From Clostridioides difficile (GTDB lineage Bacteria > Bacillota > Clostridia > Peptostreptococcales > Peptostreptococcaceae), in contig CP103804.1 in the NCBI GenBank assembly GCA_024919175.1, positions 124,001-188,000 on the forward strand: DNA of 64,000 nt, read 5' to 3'. Below, piece by piece: positions 1-8,825 of this stretch. The notes below the pieces were generated by a model. It saw nothing but the letters and a program-made list of their open reading frames with translations, ran no database searches and had not been told where the DNA came from. The translations under genes and the position numbers were made by a program. How positions within the stretch are numbered: the stretch's first letter is position 1; each line of letters opens with the position of its first letter.

Positions 1-489
1 AGAATCAACAACAACTGGATTTATTCCTGCCGGTTTTTCAACTCTATCATCTTTATCTATCATTGTTATTGGCAATACATCTTTGATAGCAGTTTCTCCA
101 AATCTAGCTTTTGCATCTATACCTGTAAATGACATATATCCACCTACCATGATTAATGCTCCACCATTATTTACATACTCTTTAATTAATTCAAGTCTAT
201 CTGGATTACTATTACAATCTATAAATGTACTATTAGATAATAAGAATGTATTAGAACCTATATCAGACAATATTATACAATCATACTCATTTAGCTCTTC
301 CAATTTATATGGGAAACTGTCTGCTGCTACATGTGCAGGCATATGAACTGCTTCATATCCTCCAGACTCTACTGCTTCTTTTAACCATTTTACTGCTTCT
401 TCATAATGTGTTGTAACAAATGTATCAAATCCCTTTATATGAGTTATATTTTTTACCCATGATTCCCCTACTATTAATACTTTTTTCAT
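1..489 (-). CDS. Glutamine amidotransferase-like protein (partial, C-terminus outside window)
   Basis: The start ATG (487-489) follows an AGGAGG-type site at about 499-504, and the frame stays open to base 1, giving 163 residues. The protein begins MKKVLIVGESWV and contains an NNGGALIMVGGYMSFTG stretch. This resembles the class I glutamine-amidotransferase-like/ThuA-like fold family (formerly DUF1355), in which such a Gly-rich turn precedes the nucleophile region. Its substrate is unknown. It lies 19 bp downstream of the M20 deacylase gene and is probably co-transcribed with it. The 3' end is cut off, so catalytic residues cannot be fully checked. Confidence 0.75.
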   Translation of the reverse strand, partial: MKKVLIVGESWVKNITHIKGFDTFVTTHYEEAVKWLKEAVESGGYEAVHMPAHVAADSFPYKLEELNEYDCIILSDIGSNTFLLSNSTFIDCNSNPDRLELIKEYVNNGGALIMVGGYMSFTGIDAKARFGETAIKDVLPITMIDKDDRVEKPAGINPVVVDS

Positions 490-508
490 CTATATATTCC
501 TCCTACTT

Positions 509-1771
509 TTATAAGTTTAATATTAAACTGGCATACATAAGTATACTGTCTAAATACTCTTGAATTTCAACATATTCATCTATTGAATGACATTGTTCTA
601 TTGAACCTGGCCCTAATATCAATGTTGGAATGTTAGCTAAGTTTTTCATTAATCTTGCATCATTCCCAGCGGTTGACCCTTTTATATTTAACTTTCTTTC
701 TAGGGTTTCTTCTAATATCTTTTTAGTATTAACCACAAATTCAGATTGCTTGTCCATCTCAAAACCTAATCCTGATTGATATATGTTTATCTGTGGTTTA
801 TTATTTTTAAGCCACAAATCCCCATCAGCTCTTGTCATTATAACCTTAGTTATATCATCCACAACTTGCTCATAACTCATTGTATTTGGCAAGAAATGTA
901 CACATAAATTAAATACACATTTATCTGGTACAGTAGAGCCTGCTGTTCCACCATTTATTACGCCTAGATTTATTGTGGGTGGAGGTAATAAAGTATGTTT
1001 ATATTTCATAAGCCAATTATGTTCTAGCTCTTTTATATCTTGAAGTAATAACATTGACTTTTCTATAGCGTTTACACCTTCCCACTTGCTTCCACAGTGT
1101 AGAGATACACCTTTAACTTCAACCTCAAAGAATACAAATCCCATATGTGCAATTATTATGTTTTTTTCTGATGGTTCACAAATTACACAGTAATCTCCAT
1201 CAATTCCATTCATAACTGCATTTATAGTTCCATTTCCTCCGCCTTCTTCATCTACTACTGACATTACCTTTATATTGCCAGGTATATTTAAGCCACTATC
1301 TTTTATAAGTTTTACAGCTAATATTGAAGCCATTAGCCCAGCTTTCATATCTGCAGTTCCAATACCATAAAGTTTACCATTGTCTTCTGTAGCACAATAT
1401 GGATTATATCTCCACTTATTTGTATCTCCAGGTGGCATAGTATCTACATGCCCATTGAATACTATTTTTTTACCAGGTAAATTGTCACTGTACTTACATA
1501 TTAAATTATATCTATCATCATAATTGTGACCGAGATTACCTTCTTTATGTATTTCTTTTGCCTTTTTAATTAGGTCTTCGTTCATTTCTTGTCTATTTAC
1601 ACTAAACCCTATAGAGTTCGCAAGTTCTTCAATATATTCTTGACCTTCCTTTTCAAATCCACCTAGTATTCCATGACCCACATCTTCGGTTTTGATACTT
1701 ACAAGCTCTTTTAAATAATCTATATATTCCTGCTTGTTGCTATTTAATGTATCTAAGAGAATTTTTTTCAT
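509..1771 (-). CDS. M20 family metallopeptidase / deacylase (ArgE/DapE-like)
   Basis: About 420 residues, matching the ArgE/DapE/ACY1 family of two-zinc amidohydrolases that remove acyl groups or cleave small peptides in the cytoplasm. Visible signatures are VFNGHVDTMPPG (first metal His and catalytic Asp), GIGTADMKAG (bridging Asp), VVDEEGGGNGT (general-base Glu and metal Glu) and a final CHSIDEYV (last metal His). The frame extends upstream to a TTG at 1783, but GGGAGGA sits just before the ATG at 1769-1771, so that ATG is the start. It forms a likely two-gene unit with the amidotransferase-like gene after it. The exact substrate is not predictable. Confidence 0.88.
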   Translation of the reverse strand: MKKILLDTLNSNKQEYIDYLKELVSIKTEDVGHGILGGFEKEGQEYIEELANSIGFSVNRQEMNEDLIKKAKEIHKEGNLGHNYDDRYNLICKYSDNLPGKKIVFNGHVDTMPPGDTNKWRYNPYCATEDNGKLYGIGTADMKAGLMASILAVKLIKDSGLNIPGNIKVMSVVDEEGGGNGTINAVMNGIDGDYCVICEPSEKNIIIAHMGFVFFEVEVKGVSLHCGSKWEGVNAIEKSMLLLQDIKELEHNWLMKYKHTLLPPPTINLGVINGGTAGSTVPDKCVFNLCVHFLPNTMSYEQVVDDITKVIMTRADGDLWLKNNKPQINIYQSGLGFEMDKQSEFVVNTKKILEETLERKLNIKGSTAGNDARLMKNLANIPTLILGPGSIEQCHSIDEYVEIQEYLDSILMYASLILNL

Positions 1772-1843
1772 ATTTCCTCCCAAGATTTATTTTCACATTT
1801 AAAATTTCAGAGTTAACATCCTCTACTTAAATTACAATATTTA

Positions 1844-1881
1844 TTTTTATTTAATACCTAACCTTTTTATTTAAATACCTA
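1844..1881. repeat. Short direct repeat upstream of the M20 gene
   Basis: Two near-identical AT-rich copies, at about 1844-1860 and 1864-1881, share TTTTTATTTAA followed by ATACCTA, with a 20-bp period. They lie between rbsC and the M20 gene, about 75-110 bp upstream of the M20 start. A two-turn spacing suits a protein-binding site, but this is inference only. Confidence 0.4.
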
Positions 1882-1926
1882 TATGAAATTAATAATTTTT
1901 ATAGCTTACTAGTTAAGTCATATTTA

Positions 1927-2925
1927 TTATTTAGCTTTAGCTGACTTTTTTAATTTTATGTTATTTATCCATATAGCAAATAACATTACCAAACCTTTTA
2001 TAATCATCTGATTATATGAAGATACACTCAATAAGTTTAATCCATTACTCAATATTCCTATTATTCCAACACCTATACATGTCCCTACTATAGAACCAGA
2101 ACCACCCATCATGTTAGTACCTCCAAGCACAACTGCTGCTATAGCATCCAATTCTGCCCCATCTCCAACAGTCGGTGAACCTGATGCTAAACGTGAAGAT
2201 AATATTATTCCAGCTAAGGCTGTTAATAATCCAGCTAAAGCATACACTTTAACTATAACTTTATTTACTTTTACTCCACATAGTCTAGCTGCTTCTTCAT
2301 TCCCACCTACAGCATGTACATGGCGTCCAAAATCAGTTCTTTTTAAGAGAAAATGTCCTGCTATTACAACTATAATCATAATTATAACTGGTATTGGTAT
2401 TGGTCCAACATATCCTCTACCAAGCATCTTAAATGCATCTGTGTTTACTGATATAGGTCTACCTCCTGTAAACACAAAGCTTGCTCCACTTATTATTGTC
2501 AACATAGCTAAAGTTACGATAAATGGCGGTAGTTTTTGTGTTGAAATAATTGCACCTTTTATGACACCTAGTATTGTTCCAATTGCTAGTGCAAGTAACA
2601 TACCCACCCATACAGGTGCATTATAATTTACTACTGTTGTAGCCCAAAATGTACCTACTAAAGCAATTACTGCTCCTACACTTAAGTCTATTCCTCCTGT
2701 AATTATTACAAAAGTCATCCCTACTGCAAGAATTGCATTTATTGATATTTGTCTTCCAACATTAATTAAATTATCTAAAGTTAAAAAATTAGATGAAGCT
2801 ACACTCATTATTATAAAAATTATTACAAGTCCTATAGCTGCACTCCCCTGGTCTTTAAATACACTTGTTAATTTTGATAATAATGGAGATGAAGTATTTT
2901 CTTTATGCTTAGTTATTGAACTCAT
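1927..2925 (-). CDS. rbsC: Ribose ABC transporter permease RbsC
   Basis: Inner-membrane permease of the BPD_transp_2 (RbsC/AraH/XylH) family, about 332 residues with multiple hydrophobic helices. Family motifs are visible: VGMTFVIITGGIDLSVG near the N-terminus and AVVLGGTNMMGGSGS near the C-terminus. The open frame reaches a TTG at 2940, but TGGAGG lies 8 nt before the ATG at 2923-2925, so that ATG is taken; it overlaps the rbsA 3' end by 17 bp. RbsC forms the ribose channel energised by RbsA and fed by RbsB. It is the last gene of the rbs cluster. Confidence 0.95.
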   Translation of the reverse strand: MSSITKHKENTSSPLLSKLTSVFKDQGSAAIGLVIIFIIMSVASSNFLTLDNLINVGRQISINAILAVGMTFVIITGGIDLSVGAVIALVGTFWATTVVNYNAPVWVGMLLALAIGTILGVIKGAIISTQKLPPFIVTLAMLTIISGASFVFTGGRPISVNTDAFKMLGRGYVGPIPIPVIIMIIVVIAGHFLLKRTDFGRHVHAVGGNEEAARLCGVKVNKVIVKVYALAGLLTALAGIILSSRLASGSPTVGDGAELDAIAAVVLGGTNMMGGSGSIVGTCIGVGIIGILSNGLNLLSVSSYNQMIIKGLVMLFAIWINNIKLKKSAKAK

Positions 2926-4420
2926 TAATTTTACCTCCAAAAGCCAATTTTAATACATTATTTTCAACCATTTCTTCACCTTCTAAAAAGCCACTTATAT
3001 GACCCTCTCTCATAACCATGATTCTGTCACTCATTGATATTAATTCTGGTATCTCTGAAGATATCATTATTATGCTTACACCATCCTCTACCAAGTCACC
3101 CATTAGATTGTATATCTCTGCTTTAGCATTTACATCTATACCTCTAGTCGGTTCATCCATAATTAATATGTCTGGTTGTAATAAAAGCCATCTAGCTATT
3201 ATAGCCTTTTGTTGGTTACCACCACTTAAGCTCTGTATAACCTGATTCATATGTGGAGTCTTTATTTTTAAAGCTTCTATGTATTTTTCTAAAACTTCTT
3301 TTTCTTTTTTTCTATCTATAACTGATTTAAATTTAGATACTTTCTTTAATCCTGCCATAGTTGTATTTTCTTTTACACTCATCTGCAAAAATAATCCAGT
3401 ACCTTTTCTATCTTCTGTTATCAGTCCCAAACCATTTTCAATTGCATCTGATGGTGTTTTGAATTTAATTTCTTTATTATTTAAATATATTTTCCCTGAA
3501 TTATATGTTCTAAGTCCAAATATAGCTTCTACTATTTCACTTCTCTTACTTCCAACTAATCCACCTATTCCTAAGATTTCGCCTTTTCTTATATTAAAAC
3601 TGACATTATTAAAAACATTATTTTTAGTTAGATTTTCTACCCTCATAATTTCTTCTTTGATTTCTACTCTTCTTTTAGGGAAAAATTGGTCTAATTTTCT
3701 ATCTATCATTAAATTAACTAATTCTTCCTCAGATGATACTTCTTTGGTATTCAAAGTCGAAATCGTTTTCCCATCTCGCATTATAGTTATTCTGTCACAA
3801 ATCTCAAAAAGTTCTTCCATTCTATGAGAAATATATATTATACTAACTCCATTACTCTTTAAATCATTTATAAGTCTAAAAAGTATCTCAGTTTCTTTTT
3901 TACTTATTGAAGATGTCGGCTCATCCATTATCAAGACCTTAGTTTCTGATGATAAAACTCTTGCTATTTCAACCATTTGCTTTTGAGCTATACTAAGTTC
4001 TTTGACTAAGCTACTTGGATTTATATCTATTCCCATATTGTCAAAAATCTTTTTAGATTCTTCATTCATTTTTTTATCATTAGTTAAGACCTTGCCATTT
4101 ATTTCTTTTCCCATAAAAATATTTTGTGCTACTGTCAATTCATCAAATACTGTTAATTCTTGATATATGGCATTTATACCTATTTTTTTAGAAATATCTG
4201 GTGATATATTTTCTATCTCTTTTCCTTCAAAAATAAATTTACCAGAAGTCTTTGCATGTGCCCCAGTTAAAATCTTTATCATTGTTGATTTACCAGCACC
4301 ATTTTCACCCAGTAGTGCATGAACTTCGCCATGAAATAACTCAAAATTAACATTATCTAACGCCCTAACTCCAGGAAATTCCTTAGCAATATTACTTAAC
4401 TTTAGAATTATATTACTCAT
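2909..4420 (-). CDS. rbsA: Ribose ABC transporter ATP-binding protein RbsA
   Basis: 503 residues with two ABC ATPase domains in tandem, the normal size and layout for sugar importers of the RbsA/MglA/XylG group. The first domain has Walker A GENGAGKST (about residues 38-46) and Walker B LIMDEPTS. The second has the degenerate P-loop GLVGSKRSE, signature LSGGNQQK and Walker B LIMDEPTRG. The weak second Walker A is normal for the family. It lies between rbsB and rbsC and drives ribose uptake across the cytoplasmic membrane. Confidence 0.96.
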   Translation of the reverse strand: MSNIILKLSNIAKEFPGVRALDNVNFELFHGEVHALLGENGAGKSTMIKILTGAHAKTSGKFIFEGKEIENISPDISKKIGINAIYQELTVFDELTVAQNIFMGKEINGKVLTNDKKMNEESKKIFDNMGIDINPSSLVKELSIAQKQMVEIARVLSSETKVLIMDEPTSSISKKETEILFRLINDLKSNGVSIIYISHRMEELFEICDRITIMRDGKTISTLNTKEVSSEEELVNLMIDRKLDQFFPKRRVEIKEEIMRVENLTKNNVFNNVSFNIRKGEILGIGGLVGSKRSEIVEAIFGLRTYNSGKIYLNNKEIKFKTPSDAIENGLGLITEDRKGTGLFLQMSVKENTTMAGLKKVSKFKSVIDRKKEKEVLEKYIEALKIKTPHMNQVIQSLSGGNQQKAIIARWLLLQPDILIMDEPTRGIDVNAKAEIYNLMGDLVEDGVSIIMISSEIPELISMSDRIMVMREGHISGFLEGEEMVENNVLKLAFGGKINEFNN

Positions 4421-4470
4421 AATGACACTCCTTTTTAGATAGGATTTCTTTTAAATAATCTTATTTTTTA

Positions 4471-5427
4471 CTAATTCTTAAAGTCTTTTATATTTTCTTT
4501 ATCATAAAGTAAAGCTGGTACTGGTATATTTTTCTCTACCTTTTCACCTTTTATAGCTTTTACCACTGCTTCCACTGCTAAACGTCCCATTTCTTTAGGT
4601 TGTTGCTGAATCATAGCAAGAACAGTTCCATCTGTTATTCCAGTTGCTGCTTCATCAGTTAAATCAAAGCCTACAATCTTAACATCCTTATTTTTTGCAG
4701 ATTCAAGTGCAGCTTTAGCTCCTAATACACTATTTTCAGCTGTTGCATATATTATATCTACATTTGGATTAGATTGAATTAAGTTTTCTACAGTATTAAG
4801 AGATTCTTCTCTATCATATCCTGGTTGTGAGTTTAATACTTTAACATTAGCTGAACCTTTTAATGCTTCTTTAAATCCATCTATTCTTTGCATTTGTATT
4901 TGAGACTTTAAATCTGTTACTATTGCAATCTCTGATTTGCCACCTAAATTTTCATCTATGTACTTTTTAGTATATTCACCTAATTTTTTACCAGCATCAT
5001 AACTAACTGTTCCAACATAACTTGTAATATTCTCAGTATTTAACACAGCATCTACTGTAACTACAGGCATTTTTTCAAATGCTCCTTCTACAGCTGGTAC
5101 TATAGCTGAGTTATCTGTTCCAAGTACTATCATTCCATCTACATCTTGTTGTATAAAATCTTCTATAGCTGAAGTTTGCTTAGCTACATCTTGGTCTGGG
5201 TCATTTACTATGACTTTTACGCCTAGTTCTTTAGCTTTTTCTTTTATCCCTTCATCAATGTCTATAAAGAATTGATGTTGAAGAGTTATTGTAGATACTC
5301 CTATAGTTAAATCTTTCTTAGCTGAACCATCTTTCTTTTCTGATTTACCTGGTCCATCCATTGAACATCCTGTTAACATTCCTACTGCTAGTGTTGCAAC
5401 AATTCCTAAAGATAAAATTTTTCTCAT
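4471..5427 (-). CDS. rbsB: Ribose-binding lipoprotein RbsB
   Basis: 318 residues. The N-terminus has a lipoprotein signal: MRK, a hydrophobic stretch, and lipobox LTGC with Cys at about residue 21, so the mature protein should be lipid-anchored on the outer face of the membrane. The rest is a type I periplasmic-binding-protein fold (Peripla_BP_4) with family stretches such as GVSTITLQHQFFIDIDEGI, IVLGTDNSA and GFDLTDEAATGI. It delivers ribose or a related sugar to RbsA/RbsC, encoded directly downstream. Confidence 0.95.
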   Translation of the reverse strand: MRKILSLGIVATLAVGMLTGCSMDGPGKSEKKDGSAKKDLTIGVSTITLQHQFFIDIDEGIKEKAKELGVKVIVNDPDQDVAKQTSAIEDFIQQDVDGMIVLGTDNSAIVPAVEGAFEKMPVVTVDAVLNTENITSYVGTVSYDAGKKLGEYTKKYIDENLGGKSEIAIVTDLKSQIQMQRIDGFKEALKGSANVKVLNSQPGYDREESLNTVENLIQSNPNVDIIYATAENSVLGAKAALESAKNKDVKIVGFDLTDEAATGITDGTVLAMIQQQPKEMGRLAVEAVVKAIKGEKVEKNIPVPALLYDKENIKDFKN

Positions 5428-5474
5428 AATTACCCTCCATTTTTAATAGTTTTAGATTTGAACAATTTTAATTT

Positions 5475-6368
5475 TTATTTATTAATATCTAAATATTTTT
5501 CAACATCTTCCCTATAAGGCATTCCAGATTGAGCACCTAATTTTGTTACAGAAAGCCCTGACACTACTACAGCATACTCTACTGCTGTATATAAGTCTTT
5601 ACCTTCTGTTATAGCTACTGATAATGCTCCATTAAAAGTATCTCCTGCCCCTGTAGTATCTTGAACATCTACACTTATGCAAGATACATGTTTTACTTCT
5701 TTGCCATCATAAAATCTAGCTCCATTCCTTCCTTCTGTTATTACAAGTTTATTTGGATATTTTTTTAGTGCTTCTTCTATACTTTCATCTGTACCGAGAA
5801 CTATCTTATATTCATGTTCATTTGGTGTTAAGTAAGTTGCTTTTTCGATTATCTCTTTATCTAATCTTATTGCTGGTGCTGGATTTAATAAAACCTTTAC
5901 CTTATTTTCAAAACAGAAATTTACTACATAATTTATTGTTTCTAATGGAATTTCTAACTGTAGTAGCACTATATCTGCATTCTTTATCTCGTCTTCATTC
6001 TTTTTAATTAATTCTATATCTACTAATTCATTTGTTCCTGGCACAACAACAATACTATTATCATTTTCACATAGTGTTATAACAGCAACACCAGAGCTTT
6101 TGTGCTTATTTCTGGATACTAGGCTATAATCAACTTTATTGGTTCTAAAATTTCTTATTAACTCCTCGCCTAAGCTATCTTCTCCTATACAAGATATCAT
6201 TTTCACATTTGCACCTAACTTAGATGCTGAAACTGCTTGGTTAGCACCTTTTCCACCAGGTGATGTAAAAAAACTATTACCCAGTATTGTTTCTCCTTTT
6301 TCTGGTCTCTTATCTACAGAACATACCATGTCCATATTTACACTTCCTATGACAACTATGTTTCCCAT
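5475..6368 (-). CDS. rbsK: Ribokinase
   Basis: 297 residues, a PfkB-family sugar kinase that makes ribose 5-phosphate from ribose and ATP. Visible motifs are the N-terminal GSVNMDMV, the PfkB signature GGKGANQAVSASKLG (about residues 38-52), and the C-terminal anion-hole/catalytic segment DTTGAGDTFNGAL with the catalytic Asp. It lies 41 bp downstream of rbsR and 47 bp upstream of rbsB, so one operon is likely. No rbsD pyranase gene is seen in this cluster. Confidence 0.95.
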   Translation of the reverse strand: MGNIVVIGSVNMDMVCSVDKRPEKGETILGNSFFTSPGGKGANQAVSASKLGANVKMISCIGEDSLGEELIRNFRTNKVDYSLVSRNKHKSSGVAVITLCENDNSIVVVPGTNELVDIELIKKNEDEIKNADIVLLQLEIPLETINYVVNFCFENKVKVLLNPAPAIRLDKEIIEKATYLTPNEHEYKIVLGTDESIEEALKKYPNKLVITEGRNGARFYDGKEVKHVSCISVDVQDTTGAGDTFNGALSVAITEGKDLYTAVEYAVVVSGLSVTKLGAQSGMPYREDVEKYLDINK

Positions 6369-6409
6369 TACATTACTCCTTTACATATCTATTTATGCAT
6401 TTCATGCTG

Positions 6410-7423
6410 TTAATTACTTTCTTTCGTTGAAGCTCTTATCACCAATTCTGGTTTAAAAATTAATTCATCAAAGGATTCTTTCTTATCTCCTCTTAAACAA
6501 TTTATTAGTATTTCACTGGCTTTATATCCTATATCATAAGATGGTTGTCGTACTGTGGTAAGTGGAGGACTTATTAAACTAGAAGTTTGAATATCATCAA
6601 ATCCCACAACGCTTACATCATTTGGTATATTTAATCCTCTTTCTTGAAGACCTCTGATAACACCTATTGCAATTAAATCATTTGCACAAAATATAGCATT
6701 AAAATTTATCTCTTCTAAGTTTTTTATAAATTCTTGCCCCCATTCAATTTTATATTTTCCTTCAAATACATAATTAGAATTGTAATCTAAATTATACTCA
6801 GTCAAAGCTTTTTTATATCCTTCTAATCTATCTATTGCTATTTCATTTTGAAGTGGACCACTTAAGTATATTATTTTCTTATGTCCAATATCTAATAAAT
6901 GTTTTGTAGCTATATATGCACCCTCAAAGTTATTTATTTTAACTATACCTTTTAGAGTTTCTTTATTCATACTTATTTTCTTATCGATTAATACTGTTGG
7001 TATTTTTATGTCTTTGTAATTTGCCTCTTTCCAGTTTGTATTTGATGATGCTGCAAAGATAATTCCATCTATCATTCTTTCCGATAATGTTCTTATCCCT
7101 TCATATTCCTTTTTTGCATCTTCATCTGTATTACATAAAATTATATTATATCCTTCCTCATTAGCTTTATCTTCCACACCTCTTGATACATCTGTGAAAA
7201 ATGGATTTCGTATATCTGGTATAAGAAGTCCTACTGTATTTGTTCTTTTAGTTACTAAACTTTGTGCCAATTTATTTGGAACATAGTTTTTTTCCTTCAT
7301 TATTTTTAAAATCTTTTCTCTTGTTGCTTGACTTATATTTTCATCTTTATTATTAATGACTTTTGACACAGTTGTTTTGGAAACACCAGCCAATTCGCCA
7401 ATCTCTTTTATAGTTATACTCAA
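6410..7423 (-). CDS. rbsR: LacI-family ribose operon repressor RbsR
   Basis: About 337 residues. The N-terminal LacI helix-turn-helix reads IKEIGELAGVSKTTVSKVIN, followed by a hinge-like segment (KEKNYVPNKLAQSLV) and a periplasmic-binding-like effector domain (TNTVGLLIPDIRNPFF...). The start is uncertain. An ATG at 7436-7438 has no good ribosome site, whereas GGGGGTGA lies just before an in-frame TTG at 7421-7423, which I prefer. It is first in the rbs operon, and its own promoter carries palindromic operators, so autoregulation is likely. Confidence 0.9.
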   Translation of the reverse strand: MSITIKEIGELAGVSKTTVSKVINNKDENISQATREKILKIMKEKNYVPNKLAQSLVTKRTNTVGLLIPDIRNPFFTDVSRGVEDKANEEGYNIILCNTDEDAKKEYEGIRTLSERMIDGIIFAASSNTNWKEANYKDIKIPTVLIDKKISMNKETLKGIVKINNFEGAYIATKHLLDIGHKKIIYLSGPLQNEIAIDRLEGYKKALTEYNLDYNSNYVFEGKYKIEWGQEFIKNLEEINFNAIFCANDLIAIGVIRGLQERGLNIPNDVSVVGFDDIQTSSLISPPLTTVRQPSYDIGYKASEILINCLRGDKKESFDELIFKPELVIRASTKESN

Positions 7424-7446
7424 GAAGTTCACCCCCATAATTTAGG

Positions 7447-7469
7447 AAACCGTTTTACTTAACCGGTTA
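7447..7469 (-). promoter_or_regulatory. RbsR/LacI-type operator pair
   Basis: A perfect 10-bp palindrome TAACCGGTTA lies at 7460-7469. A second imperfect copy, AAACCGTTTT, lies at 7447-7456, with centres 13 bp apart. The CCGG/CCG core with A and T flanks is typical of LacI-family operators, and the second copy partly fits a cre. They sit at the expected transcription start of the rbs promoter, so a bound repressor would block initiation. Confidence 0.7.
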
Positions 7470-7474
7470 CCTAG

Positions 7475-7503
7475 ATACTATCATATCTTTTTTCGCTTTG
7501 CAA
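7475..7503 (-). promoter_or_regulatory. Sigma-A-type promoter of the rbs operon
   Basis: Read on the minus strand, -35 TTGCAA (7498-7503), a 17-bp spacer and -10 TAGTAT (7475-7480). The transcription start is expected near 7468, inside the operator palindrome and about 45 bp before the rbsR start. Confidence 0.7.
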
Positions 7504-7588
7504 CTACTTTATACAAATTTTGATATTTTTCTTATTTTTCAAAATATTTTTAACTATTAATTTAAATTTGGCATATTAGCTGATTTCC

Positions 7589-7631
7589 AAAAAAAATTAA
7601 TATACTTTTTAATTTTTAAAAAGTATATTAA
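7589..7631 (-). terminator. Intrinsic terminator downstream of bioB
   Basis: A perfect 14-bp inverted repeat (7597-7610 with 7618-7631, 7-nt loop) is followed on the minus strand by eight T residues (7589-7596). It begins about 20 bp after the bioB stop. The stem is AT-rich but long. Confidence 0.75.
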
Positions 7632-7650
7632 TTAATTTAAGTAATTTCTA

Positions 7651-8628
7651 TTAAATTTTAAAGCCTTGTTCTTCAATCATTTTTTTATCATTTTTAATAC
7701 CATTTCCTACAGTTGTTAAATAATCACCAACAATTGCAGAATTTACGCCTCCACTAAATCCTATCTTATCATATCCTTTTAAGGACAATCTTCCGCCAGC
7801 ATATCTTATATATATATTAGGAATTATAAACCTAAATACTGCTGTTGTTTTTAATATTTCCATTGGTTCTAATACATCATAACTTTCCATTGGAGTATTC
7901 TTAATTGGATTTAAAATATTTACTGGAAATGACTTCACATTTAACTCTTTTATTTCAAATGCCATCTTCAGTCTTTGTTCTTTACTCTCATTCATTCCAA
8001 TTATTCCACCAACACATACATCTAACCCTGCTCTTTTAGCTTCTTTGATGGTTTTTATTCTTTCTTCATATGTATGTGTTGTACAGATGCTTTCAAAATT
8101 ATCCTTAGATGTCTCAACATTATGATGATATGTAGATACTCCTACTTCCCTTAATTTTTTAGCTTGATTATAATTTATAATTCCCAAAGATGCACACAAC
8201 TTTAGACTGGTATTCTCTCTTAATCCTTCGTAAATATGTAAAATATTATTAAACTCATCTCCTGTCATTCCTTTACCACTTGTAACTAAAGAAAACCTAT
8301 GTACTCCTTTGCTTTCCATCTCTTTAGCCATATTTAGAATCACATCATAATTGAGTAATGAATATTCATCAATACCAGTTTTATAATGAGATGACTGAGC
8401 ACAAAATTTACAATCTTCACTACATTTACCAGACTTTGCATTTACTATTGTACATAAATCTGCTTTGCTACCCATAAAAAATTCTCTTATTTCATTTGCT
8501 GATTTCAATAGAATATCAAAATCATTTTTATTATTTGCATCAATATTTATTAAGTTAAAAGCTTCCTTATAACTTATTTCTTCTCCATTTAAAACTTTAT
8601 TTTTTAATTTGATTATGTATTCTTTCAT
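7651..8628 (-). CDS. bioB: Biotin synthase
   Basis: About 325 residues, a radical SAM enzyme that inserts sulfur into dethiobiotin to make biotin. The CxxxCxxC cluster motif is CSEDCKFC, followed by AQSSHY as in BioB. The C-terminal part has the BioB stretch YAGGRLSLKG and a conserved VGDYLTT. The frame reaches an ATG at 8640, but GGGAGG is placed for the ATG at 8626-8628. It stands alone: no other biotin genes are nearby, so the cell may take up or make dethiobiotin elsewhere. A BirA-like operator lies upstream. Confidence 0.95.
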   Translation of the reverse strand: MKEYIIKLKNKVLNGEEISYKEAFNLINIDANNKNDFDILLKSANEIREFFMGSKADLCTIVNAKSGKCSEDCKFCAQSSHYKTGIDEYSLLNYDVILNMAKEMESKGVHRFSLVTSGKGMTGDEFNNILHIYEGLRENTSLKLCASLGIINYNQAKKLREVGVSTYHHNVETSKDNFESICTTHTYEERIKTIKEAKRAGLDVCVGGIIGMNESKEQRLKMAFEIKELNVKSFPVNILNPIKNTPMESYDVLEPMEILKTTAVFRFIIPNIYIRYAGGRLSLKGYDKIGFSGGVNSAIVGDYLTTVGNGIKNDKKMIEEQGFKI

Positions 8629-8642
8629 ATGTCCTCCCATTA

Positions 8643-8670
8643 GTCAACCTTTTTATTTTTTATAGTTTAC
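8643..8670 (-). promoter_or_regulatory. BirA-like biotin operator
   Basis: Two half sites, GTCAAC (8643-8648) and GTTTAC (8665-8670), are separated by 16 bp. This fits the known BirA pattern of TGTNAAC, a 14-16 bp gap and GTTNACA, with small deviations. It lies between the bioB promoter -10 and the gene, where BirA-biotin would repress. Confidence 0.6.
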
Positions 8671-8682
8671 TTATTATATATA

Positions 8683-8711
8683 ATATTACAGACTTTTCAT
8701 TTATTGGTCAA
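8683..8711 (-). promoter_or_regulatory. Sigma-A-type promoter of bioB
   Basis: On the minus strand, -35 TTGACC (8706-8711), a 17-bp spacer and -10 TAATAT (8683-8688). The start is expected near 8676, immediately upstream of the BirA-like operator. Confidence 0.75.
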
Positions 8712-8740
8712 CTTTATTTCATGAACAAGTTTACTATTTA

Positions 8741-8816
8741 AAAATAAAAAAATACTGCTTTAAAACGATATTAGTATAATAAATTGTATTATACACATCA
8801 TTATTAAAGCAGTATT
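8741..8816 (-). terminator. Terminator after the 87-residue gene
   Basis: A perfect 13-bp inverted repeat AATACTGCTTTAA / TTAAAGCAGTATT (8751-8763 with 8804-8816) encloses a second hairpin (GTATAATA/TATTATAC, about 8774-8794). It is followed on the minus strand by a T-rich run (8741-8750). It starts 10 bp after the stop at 8826. Confidence 0.7.
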
Positions 8817-8825
8817 CTTAATAAT

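Noticed and set aside
2111..2626. Plus-strand open frame of 171 residues opposite rbsC
   Set aside because: It overlaps a certain membrane-protein gene in the other strand and its translation has no family features; it is a shadow frame.
3279..3827. Plus-strand open frame of 182 residues opposite rbsA
   Set aside because: Shadow of rbsA; no start context and no homology pattern.
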